DNA of 64,000 nucleotides from positions 1 to 64,000 of the forward strand of contig JASANC010001245.1 in assembly GCA_030248135.1 (NCBI GenBank), written 5' to 3'. This document shows positions 24,983 through 35,848 of this stretch, in pieces; the stretch's first letter is position 1, and each line of letters starts with the position of its first letter. The position numbers and the translations under genes are program-made. The notes beneath the pieces are model-generated. The model saw nothing but the letters and a program-made list of their open reading frames with translations. It had not been told where the DNA came from and made no database searches. The stretch is from Theristus sp. LFF4_11. Taxonomy: Eukaryota > Nematoda > Chromadorea > Monhysterida > Xyalidae.

Positions 24983-27900
24983 CTGAAACGAAAAAAGTTT
25001 CATCTGCCACTTCTCATCCACACCATTTTTCCATAAACCCCCCAAAACAACCAACGTCATCATTCGTAGGCTCAGTGGCCAATATTGACGCGATGGAGTC
25101 ACCCGTTTGGCACAGCATCAAATCAACCACTAATTTTTTGGTCCTACAAAATTCGAAGCGATTCGATTCAACCCGAGATAAGAGAAACGGAACATACAAG
25201 ATCATGCCACGGTGACAACAAGACCTGAGAAATAAACTCTGCTCTGCGGTCACTTGCGTCACGGACACATTGTGCGAGCACCTGAGCGTCAGCGTCACTT
25301 GCGTCTGGGCCATGTCAGCACCGCTCTCGCTGTTGCCTGTCGCATAAATGTGCTCGTGATTTCAACACCATTTTGAAAACACACACTACCGATTCGTTAG
25401 TTTGCTCACCAGCAAGTTCTTCAATTGCGGGCACTTTGTGGCCAACTTTATCGACGAGTTCTTTCATGACGTTTTTATCAGGGCCACTTTGGTCAGCAGC
25501 GGTCACGTGAGCCAGATGCTCGAGTAGCACCTTGTGTAGCAGCAACAGGTCAGTGACGAGCATGTACACCGTCGGCTTGCGCACTGCCGTCACGTCGCTC
25601 AGGTGGTCGTAGCCGTACGTCATCTCGGGGGATCGTACGTCACACAGCTGATTGATGAATTCACTGCAACCCAAGCACATGCAAAGTTGTGGGTGTTTCT
25701 TTGTGAAGTTGCATCAGGACTGGTCGTACCGTATCCTGCCATGCAGCCGTTTGATGCACGGATTCAACGCTGACAAATGTTCGGTCTCTCCGCCGTACTA
25801 GAAAAAAAGTGCTAATCAGTATTGAGTATTCGGTTAACTAAGATTGTCCAAGACAGCGCCAACCCCTTTATTGACAGCAGCGAACTGCAACAACTTTGCA
25901 ATGCACGCGAGTTTCTTTCGGTCTTGTGGACTGATTGTGCCTTGCGTGGTTTCCCGGCCGAGGCCTCCCTTTTGAGCGTCGGACAAAGCCATCGCTGGAT
26001 ACACATAGTGCTCATACAGCAACTGGGCAACCACCTGGAAACCAAGAACAATAATCTGGCAAAACGCAAACAACTGTAGTCGCTCTATGTTTTGTGCTCA
26101 CAACTTGATTTGATCAAGTCATCATCTGCAATCAAAAAACAACGCAAAGCAGTGCACGAGCACACGGTTGCTGTCATTGTACCTTGTCAATTTCTTTGGT
26201 CTCCACAGAGCCAAGCTGCCGTCTGAGCAGCGTTCGATGTTGGCTGGCCACAAAGCGCAGTGCGTACGGCACCCGGTCACGGTCGGCACAGATGACGTCC
26301 ACAAAGCGCTCTGCCCACGCCGACAGATACTGCACGCTCTCGCTGAGCACTGGCGCCACTTCAGGGTGAGCTGCTGCCTCGTCCGCTTTGAGCTGGAGTA
26401 ACACTTTTGTTTTGCTTTTCAGCGAACCCAATGAAGCATCTCACGAATACTGTGATCTCCTTCTTGAAACCACAAAGAATACCTCGGTCGGTGGTTCGCC
26501 GACTGCATACTTGTAAATCTCGATTGGCTGCGTGTTGATCTTTGTGCTTTTGTCGGCTAACAGTTCGTCCACAAGTGGCTGCAGTGCTTTCTTCAACCGC
26601 GACTCATCACCAGTTTGCCTAGAAACCGTGGAATTCAATGCAATCTGTATTGCCAAACGTTGACAATGTTTTGTTGCGTTGTGTGTACGCACTTTATGAA
26701 CGCCACGGCCATTCGCGTCGCCAACAGGGACGTCGTGTGACACGCGTCGAGCGACTGGATCTTTGTGGCGACCTCGCTGGCCAGCAGAGTGCTCAGCAGA
26801 TTCAGCAACAAACATTCTTCACGGCGTTGCGCTCCGTGATTGAACAGAGGGAACACGACGGCGTCCACGAAGTGCTCAACACGCGCTGCGTTGCACGCAA
26901 CCAGCAGCCTGGACAAAATCACAGCGAACAAAATGACTACCAGATTCAATAAAAGGCGATCTTGCGCTTTACTAGCCTACCTTGCCAGATACTCTGGTGC
27001 AGTCTGCAAGTGGTACAGCAAGTGCGCGTATGCACTCAGTTTGTCCTGATAGGCGCGCAGAATGAGGCTGCGTCGTGAGCCTGCTGGTGTTGTCGGTCCG
27101 TTCGACTCGCTGCCTTTGTTGGTGCTGTTTATGCGGTCGCCGTGCTTCAGAACATCCTAAAATGTTTTGGTTTTGTTTTCAGTAGTTGCTCGTCTTGTTT
27201 TATTTATCAAATCTGCTAAATTAATTGATACAGGGTGGCGCATAAGTAGTGTACCACCTTTGATAGCTCATATCTCGTAAACCAATGAGCCAATTTGGGT
27301 AAAACTTTTAAGATTATGCACAGCAGCAATGAGCTGAAAGTTTTTTTTATGTGTGGTGTGACTGAATTCAACGTGAGTCGTCTACCTATTGAAAACCGTG
27401 TTGTCTTCGTGAAACACAATTCACGGAGTATCCGCTGAATCGTTCGCCGGTGTCATGCCATATTTTGACCCCCTCCTTTGACCGGAAGGGGGTCAAAATA
27501 TGGCAATTTTGCAACTGCCATAGAATGAATACCCTGCCATATAATGACTACCCTGCCGTATAATGACTACCTGCCATATAATGACTACCCTGCCATAGAA
27601 TGACTACCCTGCCATAGAATGACTACCCTGCCATAGAATGACTACCCTGCCATATCACGACTACCCTGCCATATGATGACTACCCTGCCATAGAATGACT
27701 ACCCTGCCATAGAATGACTACCCTGCCACAGAATGACCTACCACCGAAAACGAAGTGCATGGAAGGAGAGATGAGAATAAAGATGAGAGATGAATGACGA
27801 CTCATGCTGAATTCAGTCACACCACATAGAAAACTTTCAGCTCATTGCTGCTGTGCTCAAGAAACAAAAGATGCATGCCACGTGATGTTTCACGTGTGGC

Positions 27901-30900
27901 CGCCAGGCCAATACTAGGATTTTTTGATTTTTTTGTTTCGGTCTTGTTACCCAGCCTTCGGCCATTAGTCGGATTGTGCTGAAATTTTGCACATCTCTTA
28001 AGTTATTCTTTGAGAAACATCTAAAAGATTTACCCAAATCGGTTCATTGATTGGCGAGATATGAGCAGTCAAAAGGTGGTACACTACTTATGCGCCACTT
28101 TGTATATACCTCCACACCCAATCGATTTTTTATGAGCAAGCCGATCTTGACGTCCATGATGTTCAAATTCTCATCCAACCGTTTGTTTTTGCGAATCAGG
28201 GACGCGATTTCGCTTTTGAGCGTTTCGATCTCTGCAAACCTCTTTTTGGTAAAAAACCTAAAAATAAATACAAGCAGAAACATTAAAGACACTTTAACCG
28301 AGTTCTTGCTCGTAATCCATTTCAGTGCGCTCCAGCAACTGCGCGAACATGCGCACGACACGCAGTCGAGGATTTGCAGAATGAGCTGCAAGGAAGAGTC
28401 GTTTTGTTTACAAAGCACAAATTCCAAACTCAGAATATTCAGGAAACATTAAGCAGATTTGGCTTGCCGAGTTCCTGATAGCATTTCTTTGATGCGTTTT
28501 GCCGATAGAAACGCTGAATCTTTGAGGCTGCCTTTTGGCGATCGTGTGCAGCCACTCGCTCGCGTGCCAGCCGACGTTTCGCAAGCCATAAGCGGACTTG
28601 TGCTTGTGTCTGCAAACGTTGCAATTGTTGTCATTAATGCTGCAATTGTTGTCATTAATGATGTAACTGTTGTTCATGACATCACCAAAACATTGATTTA
28701 CCATGACAATTCGTGGATCGTCCTTGCTGTATTGGCCGTCGAAACAGGTGTTCGTAATGAGGACGACTTTCTGCAACATGTTGCCGGTTACAGCCGTTCA
28801 TACAAAGTAACTGAACCAAAAATCGCACTTGAATGTCGTCGTGCGTCAAATACGAAAGATCAGGACGATCAGCCTCGGCCCACAGTTCACAGCGGTTGTT
28901 CTCAGCTGGCAGAACTTTGATGAAATATCCCTGTGCTTCGTGCCACAATGGAGACGACTCAGATGAGGCACCATGTGCTTCTGTACAAACAATTAAAATA
29001 TGTTTCTGGTGACACTCTCGGCGCTCGGGGCCAGTTACTGCACGTTCTATGGGGTTGATTGTTGATCACTGATCACTTGTGTGGTGGACTGCAAACAATC
29101 GTCGTAAAGAATGTGAATCCTCTGGGGCAACCACATTAAAACGTGCCAATTTTGAGGCGTCTCGCTTCAGCCAATGCCCGTTCGTAGTGGCTGTGCACCT
29201 CGTTGCGTACGTGTGCACCGAGTGTGTCTGCGTTGTCCAGCAGCACTTTGCACACAGCAGCACGTGCGTCCACGGCCACATTCACGCACATCACAGCCTG
29301 CGCCAGTCGCTTGCTCTGTTGCACCTCTTCGTTGCTCAGGTGAATCACTGTTTGTATAGAGTCAAATTCAATGGCACCCTGAAAATGAGTTGCAGAAATG
29401 AAGTTTTCGTTGATTTTAATGAGCATGAGTGAGATAAAAGTTTTAGTGTTACGTCATTTTGTTAAAAAGAATCAGCGTACTTCCGAGTTGTGCGACAACT
29501 CTGCAATTCGTTGGCAATAAACGACCGCGTTTTCATCGAGCACATCAGTCAATTGAGAGCGTTCGTCTTTCAACAGAGTCAACAGCTGAATGGGGTCATC
29601 AGCGTGCGCTGCCTCCAGGCATCTCTCGAGCAGGTCCGCCACTGAACATTGATTTTTTTGATTAGACGATGCCAATGGACAGCGGCACTCATAAAGCCGA
29701 CACATGGCTACGTTGAACACACAGGCGGTGTGACACAGCAACGCATAACTAAATACTGCTTCATGAATGCCCCTTATGACGAATGTTCGAAATGACAGTG
29801 TATGCCACACAAGGTTACCTCGCTCCTCTTCGGTCATGGGCTCGTTAGCCTCTTGTACAGCACGGCGAATTTGCTTCAGTGACAGTTGTCGACCATCCTG
29901 ACAAAAAATAATAACAATAAATAATAATAATATTGGTAATTGTAATATACTGTTTGTTACGTTTTCAAAAAAGCCCCCTAAACACCAACCAAAGCCGCTT
30001 TGTGAGCAGTGAGTTTTTGAAGATACCGCCTGGCAGCGTTTGGGTTGATGTGGTGCTTTCCATCGTCGGAGGCGTCCAGTTGCAGCAGTGGGTTTTTCAG
30101 TGCACTCAACACTTGCTCTCTGTTCTTCTGGTCCACTGCCAAATTGACGCCCATAACCGCGTTGACCACTGTGAAAGTTTGAGTTCTATCAACTGACGTT
30201 TCGTTTTGACTCACTCATTTTGCAAATCATCTTTGCTAAACGTACGTCTAACAGTTTGCACGACTTGATCGCGTGTCAGTGGCTGGTCAACGGTGCGTCG
30301 TTGCTGCCGGAGATCAAACAAATACAGCGCCCCCCCAGCAGGCCAGATGCGTGGCAGGCGCAGTGCTGGATCCTGCAGGAATCGCACGCACGTCTCGGCG
30401 TCGCCGTCTCCGTCCACACATTGCTCCAACGCCGCCAGCGCTTGCTCTTCTGAAAGTATCATTCATAAGTGTTTTGTTACGCTTAATCTAAAGTTAAAAA
30501 AAATCTGATGTGGTATGTGGGTAGGGAGCCCGCGGTATGCGCTTACCAGGCGAAACCGCAAGAAACAGAGGTGTAATGGGCATTGCGTTCGCAGTAAAAC
30601 TAGCAGCAATGTTCTCAAAGTCAAGTCGCTTTGTTTGCACGTTCTCCGTATGTGTTTGCGTTTGCACGTGTAACGCATGACCCAAACCGACCGTTGACTT
30701 GGTCGATGACCGTTTGTATTTCGTCGCGTGTCAGCAAGTAGTCATAGAGTTCGTCAGTGGCGCCTTGCAACTGCACCCGTGCCAACTTGCTCTCCTTTGC
30801 GTGTTTCAACCTCTGTGCGTACTCCTCGAGCGCCTGTTGTCTGACCAAGCCCAGTTGCGCATCGGAGTTCTGCAGGCTCGCAAGCAGCGCGTCAAGATCG

Positions 30901-32162
30901 TCACCATCGATTGCTTCGTTGATCGCTCGAATCGCGTCGTGAACTGCAGACAAAAAATTGCTGTTGCACAGTTTAATTCTGTTTCATGGTTAATAATTTG
31001 ATTGTGGTTTGGTTAACAGAAAAAGTTCAATCAAAATCAACTGAATGACGCACGTTTTGCTTGATCGGCCGTTAGCTGAAACAAAACAAAAATGTTTCCA
31101 AAGGCGTCATGAAGAAAATGACAACGGAGTGCGTTTGCCCTTTCACGCACCTCATCCGCCAACATTCCATCGATCTTGTGGAACTCAGGCATCTTCACGC
31201 CCTGCTTGTGGAGTTCGTCAGCGACTTTTTCAATTTCTTCCGCTGAATAAATAAAAAAAACATGATTGAGCATGTTGTTTTTCTGCAGGTTTTGTAGAGC
31301 AGTGTGAGTTACGAGTTACTTACGTTTGAATGTTGTGTCAATACCAGCGTCACGAATTGGCGGTGCTAGCCCCTTTCGGCTTAAAAAGCGCCTGAAAAAG
31401 AACTACCCATTTATTCAAAATCCACTCAAAACGCCCCAAAAATTTAAAAAATTACCCGAGCGCATGCAGACAAAACACAGCGCGTGGCATGTTCTTTTTG
31501 TCATACACATCTGTTGTTTCAGGCCAGAAGACCTGCAAAGGTGGAACCAAGTTTATAACTCATATCACCAAAAATATCTGGCATTAAAACCACTATATGG
31601 CGTTTATGAACGCCAGCAGGCATTTATAAAGACCAGATGGCGATTTTGAACGCCAGAAAGCAGTATATTTTCAAAAAAGCACGAATCTGGCGAGACACAC
31701 GTGGAGCACACCTCAGGCAGTCGCACGTTCGCCATTGCCCTGATCCACTGCACTGTGTTGTCGGTGTGTCTGAAGTGCAGCCCCTGCGTGCTGTACCGCC
31801 ATTCGTCAGCATCAAAGATCTTGCGTTCAGGAACGATCGAAGGAGCGAAAAAGTTAGCGAGCCTGGCGAGTGCCACGCCGTTGCGCATTGACTCCTCGAA
31901 CTCGACGGTCGCTGGCATCTCCGCTTGCAGACATTCGCTCATCCAACTGGAACAAAAAAACATTAAAATTCAAAAACGGTAACAAACGCACATTTCTTTT
32001 TTTTTAATAACAGAAAATGGTGAAAAAATGCTTAACCGTGCACCTGAATTAATGTACAAAAGACAAACTTTCTCGCTTCGTCCAACCGACAAAGATACTC
32101 ATAAGCCATCTGCCTCCTTCGTTCCGCGTCCATTTCGTCGGCACTCGGTCGGTCAGGCTCTT
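23788..32162 (-). CDS. iqgap-like (pes-7 homolog): IQGAP (IQ-motif, RasGAP-related scaffold protein)
   Basis: Actin/Rac/Cdc42 scaffold at the cell cortex. The 32 exons (5' to 3'): 32069-32162, 31712-31946, 31456-31532, 31324-31391, 31151-31242, 31054-31075, 30692-30943, 30246-30449, 29990-30168, 29819-29897, 29481-29641, 29147-29378, 28829-28980, 28702-28770, 28468-28609, 28299-28385, 28110-28231, 26981-27156, 26693-26908, 26483-26618, 26183-26392, 25864-26034, 25730-25797, 25410-25663, 25282-25336, 25056-25143, 24903-24982, 24720-24834, 24392-24558, 24195-24329, 24015-24126, 23788-23898. The summed frame is open throughout, 1443 residues from the ATG at 32133. The CH domain holds the hallmark TQGLHFRHTDNTVQWI and FWPETTDVYDKKNMPR. 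IQGAP repeats, an altered WW region, two IQ-like motifs, a RasGAP-related domain, and a C-terminal RGC domain ending LIYFLNKKFLT follow. The first exon starts after TTACAG at phase 2, so either a further 5' exon exists or this is a trans-splice acceptor. No arginine finger is expected in IQGAPs, and catalytic GAP activity is not implied. Confidence 0.95.
25410..27156 (-). other. IQGAP RasGAP-related domain (GRD)
   Basis: Exons 26981-27156 to 25410-25663 align in order with the GRD. Landmarks are AYAHLLYHLQTAPEYLAR, VPYALRFVAS, VAQLLYEHYVYPAM and ACIAKLLQFAAVNKG. The GRD of IQGAPs binds active Cdc42/Rac and stabilises GTP rather than hydrolysing it (family knowledge). Exon joins at 26183/26034 and 25864/25797 were chosen because they give gap-free alignment and keep frame. 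Confidence 0.88.
27456..27505. repeat. Perfect 19-bp stem hairpin
   Basis: The left arm TGCCATATTTTGACCCCCT (27456-27474) and its exact complement at 27487-27505 are separated by 12 nt. It lies inside the mariner-type element, directly before the minisatellite, whose unit shares the TGCCATA start. Confidence 0.95.
27515..27737 (+). repeat. 19-bp minisatellite CTGCCATAGAATGACTACC
   Basis: About 12 tandem copies of an 18-19 bp unit with T/G variation at one site (CATATAATG or CATAGAATG). It is fully contained in the 27231-28102 element. Confidence 0.93.
28468..28980 (-). other. IQGAP WW-like and IQ-motif region
   Basis: Exon 28829-28980 holds an aberrant WW-like segment (PLWHEAQGYFIKV ... CELW). 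Exons 28702-28770 and 28468-28609 hold two IQ-like calmodulin-binding motifs, TQAQVRLWLAKRRL (degenerate) and SKIQRFYRQNASKKCY. Vertebrate IQGAP1 has four IQ motifs, so this protein appears reduced. Confidence 0.8.
31054..31075 (-). other. 22-nt IQGAP microexon
   Basis: A 22-nt exon encoding LTADQAK plus one base lies between phase-compatible introns (DE|LTADQAK|LHDAIRAINEA). Both splice sites are canonical (CAG before, GTGCGT after). Homology demands it: without it the protein loses frame. Confidence 0.85.
31324..32162 (-). other. IQGAP calponin-homology (actin-binding) domain exons
   Basis: The first four exons encode a single CH domain: MDAERRRQMAYEYLCRLDEA, then SMRNGVALARLANFFAP, TQGLHFRHTDNTVQWIRAM, FWPETTDVYDKKNMPRAVF and RFLSRKGLAPPI. 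These match the order and spacing of the CH domain in animal IQGAPs. The domain binds F-actin. Confidence 0.93.
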
Positions 32163-35100
32163 CTGTAATAGGTATAATACGTGAAGTTCGCTGTTTGCGA
32201 TTTCGCCAGGTAGACGCATACAGCGGTGCCCTCTGGCTCGTCAGTGCGACGGACACCAGGCAGAACTGCCGAAGGTGTTTCGCCACAGACAGATCTTAGT
32301 CTGGGTAAAACATCAGCGAACCTACATTGTAAAATCTCACAAAATCAACCATCCCGGGCAATAACATATACATTGCACGTATGCATTTAAAACAAGTGCT
32401 CACAAAATTCTAGTTCAAGATGGCACATTTTTAAAGATTGTTTTAACTGTGCGTTTCGAAGTTAACCTGAGCCTGGTCCATCTCCATTCGTCAGGGCCGA
32501 CATCAGTAAACTTGGTTGTCCGTTGAAAAGATACAGATGATGACAATTGAAGCCTTCAATTTGTTGATGCTCTTGAGTCGATGACAAGACAAATAATAAA
32601 GTTTTTATGGAGAATTGGCGATCCGTTTGTCAAATTTATTGTGGTCGAGCACTAGAATATCACGTGTAGTGAGACGTCTGTTGATAGTGTGTGTCGTGTG
32701 TGGTGTGCGCCTCTGAAACACAAAGTTTATTCAAAAATGTCATAAAGCAAGGGTTTGCAGATGTAATCAAGGTGTGTAAAACACGGCAATCTGGGCAAGT
32801 GTGAACACGAACAACTATATACACGTCTGTATCACGTTACAAATGTGAAATTGTTGACGTCAGTTTGTGCATATGTAACATGCAGTAAAACTTTTCATCA
32901 AGTTTGCAAAACACGATACAAGAATATTCTCATGCCAAAAATATGGCAGTAATGCAAAAGCTCACTACACTGGTTAGAACTCAAGAAAATAAGGCACATA
33001 AATTAGTTTTTTTTGATACGTGAACTTGAGTGCATATGCCCAAAGTGCGAGTAGATCCAATGATTTGGCGACAGACGGAAACGGCATTTTATTGGCATCA
33101 GACATGGCATGTGAGTAAGATCATGAAATTCCTCACAAAATACACAGAAAGTCTGTCTGTATTCATTCGTTTTTGTCTGTCACTGAGACAAAAGGAGCGT
33201 GCTCAAAACAACTGCATAAAAAACGAAATAACGAAAATATTCGGGATGTTCAAAGAATTTGCATTCGGCCACACTGTACTGCTGCTGTACAGCCACAGAC
33301 AGGCGACTGCGGCGCCGAGATTGCTTGTAAACGTGCGTCAGCCACGCGACCCAACCAGGGAATTGCACCGGAAATGTACGCGAAAAATGCAGATACAATC
33401 AAGACTGAGAAAAACGCACGTTGAATGCAAGCAATATGAATTTCAAAAGGGAAAATTGTGGCATCGATTCGGAGAAGCACGTTATATGCGCTGAGTTTAT
33501 GACGCAGTTTGTTGCGCTATTGCGGTTAATTGCGAGCGCACAGAGTGGCGCATACGACGCCGGACAAGCGTACAGGGCTGGCTGATGGCAACAAAGAAAC
33601 ATGCGGCTGCTGGCGCTGTGCGTCGTTGGTGTCTTCAAACTGACTAACAACGTTCGTTTGCTGTTGGTGACAGCGTGCTGTTGTAAGTACATACGTCTGA
33701 TGCTGAAAACACGCCTGATACAGAGACACTAGTGCTGTTGATGCTGTTGCATTTGCTCACATCACTGGACATGATAATAATAATTTTCAGCCGGAGAAAA
33801 CAAGATTAGCGAAAGATAAGGTCTACGATGCACAAAACAGTTCGGGTTTTTGTTTGTTTGTTTGTTATGTTTATTTGCACCAAACGCAAAATAAACTGAG
33901 CACAAGAGAGCCAGCTCACCCTGCACACACTCTGTGGTGCCACGCCAGCCACGTCCAATGGGATTATCAAAGTGCAAACCGTTGTCAAAACGGCCGTTAC
34001 CGAATTACTACACATTTCTCAAAAGACTCTTCACTCTGTCAGCAAACAATAACGGTTCAGGAATCATAGTCAAAGTATTGCATAAACGTTTCCAGAGCTC
34101 TATGTGCATCAGTTGTTTGTGCCTACAGCTTATTCATTTTGCGTAAAACGCGTTTAAAACAAATTTATTTGCTTTTAGAACACAAACGGTCTTTTTTTGC
34201 AACCAGCCAAAAGTGAAACTGAATTCCCCGTGTACCTGAGAGAAAAATAACAGATTGAATTTAAAATAACCAGTGCGGCTAAAAAAATGTTTTCCCCAGA
34301 ATAAAAACCAATACAATCTGTAAATGGAAATATAAATGAAAAATAGAGCACATTTTAACTATCATACATGTAGATGAATTCTGTAATGTACTAACGGATT
34401 ATAGCTGCACACCTTTCCATCAGTGAAATTGCATTGCAGAAAACTAATACGAACGTAAAAATTGCATAATTAAAATAACAAGCCAGAAGGAAACAAAGAT
34501 GGAGAGTTATCGTAAAAATTTTAAGAAAAAACGCTCTGGCAAAACAGAAAAATTGCTTTTGCACAGCAAGCGCAGCTACACGACGACCGTTTGCAGCTGC
34601 AAAAACCGAACAAATCATAAAAAAATGCAAACAATAAAAACAAAACTCGAAAACGTCTCATGTTTGTCGTCGTGTGTTTGCCAATGCAACTTTTATGTTG
34701 TTTGTTTGTTTTCAATTGGGAATGCTGCGAAATTATACGCTTATTCACACTGTCCTTTGGTGGTTACCTTTACCTGACGCTCGTTTTACTGGCCGTTTCA
34801 GCGATATAATAAAAGTCTCTCTAAGGAATCATACTGCGAAAAAAGCAAAATACCTAAAAAGCTGTAGTTTTAAATGTCGATAACGGGAAGAACAAAGTAG
34901 AATTGGTACACATACATCACACATGTGTGTGGGTTGATCGTCCGGTACAAAAAACACACCGGGGTTTGAGAAAATGAGCAATTGATGGTGTGTGACTACA
35001 GTTTTATACTGCACCTGATTTTTTCAACCAACCGCCGCATACGGCTGCGCACCAGCGTAAATACACAAGCAAGTTTTCGTGTTGCCGACACAAAATGGAT

Positions 35101-35400
35101 AGCAAACTTGATGTGAAATAAACCATCGGCGGTAGAGGCCTATGGACCAATGCTGATAAGATGCTTTGCGGAGCCGCACTGGTTACCAGGCAAGCTAAAC
35201 ATTGTAATTCAAGTGTTGTTCTCCGACCACCAGAAATCTGCTGGTAAAATGGCACAAGGCTAACAAGTGCGTCAGCACATGAAAGCACCGACAATGTTTA
35301 TTATTCTACAGCTGGCTGAATGCCGATTAAAATGGCTGAATGCCGATTAAAAAACACATACAACGGCTTAAGAAAAGACGCAGAACTTAAAAAAGAAACA

Positions 35401-35848
35401 TACCGTATTACCTCTAATAAACCTCCATGGGGGTTTATTTCTTCAGCGACTTCTGGGGGTGGGGGTTTATTTTGGGGGGGGGGTTTAATTTGGGGGGGGG
35501 GTTTATTTGGAAACCATTTTTAGGGGTGGGCAAAATGGCAAAAATACCTTCCATGGCAGGAAGGAAGTCGCAGAAACTTCTACTCTACATAGAAATTTCC
35601 TTTTACAACAGCCTTTTGTAATGAAATTACCATTAACTCATCCATTTGGGGCCTTTGTCAGCACAATTTCATCATTTTCACTGCAACCAGCCACTGAATT
35701 CGCTGGGTATGTGTTTCCAACAGGTTTCCAATAATCCCCCATGGGGGATTATTTTTGGGGGGTTATTTGGAAACTTGTTGAGGGGGTGGGGGTTTATTTT
35801 TGGGGGGGGGTTTAATTTTGGGGGGGGGTTAATAGAGGTAATACGGTA
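35401..35848 (+). mobile_element. G-rich MITE, TIR TACCGTATTACCTCTAATAA
   Basis: The 448-bp element starts TACCGTATTACCTCTAATAA and ends with the inverted GGTTAATAGAGGTAATACGGTA-type sequence (one or two differences). Flanking T/A bases are compatible with a TA target. The interior has runs of 7-10 G separated by TTTAATT or TTTATT near both ends. A second, truncated copy lies at 55852-56102 on the other strand, which confirms a repeat family. Confidence 0.85.

Larger units (their letters stand above)
27231..28102. mobile_element. Mariner/Tc1-type inverted-repeat element in IQGAP intron
   Basis: Terminal inverted repeats begin CAGGGTGGCGCATAAGTAGT on the left and CAAAGTGGCGCATAAGTAGT on the right (complement). 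They extend through about 95 bp and further imperfectly, and TA flanks both sides (27229-27230, 28103-28104). The interior holds a fragment of transposase-like frame near 27360-27445 (LPIENRVVFVKHNSRSIR), a perfect hairpin (27456-27505) and a 19-bp minisatellite, so it is non-autonomous. The right end lies 5-7 nt from the splice donor of the exon ending at 28110. Confidence 0.85.

Noticed and set aside
26111..26131. Possible extra 21-nt IQGAP exon (reads DDDLIK in one frame)
   Set aside because: Its phase fits neither neighbour, and joining 26183 directly to 26034 gives a gap-free match to other IQGAPs.
27515..27737. Regular short repeats considered as a CRISPR array
   Set aside because: Units are contiguous with no unique spacers, and the genome is eukaryotic; it is a minisatellite.
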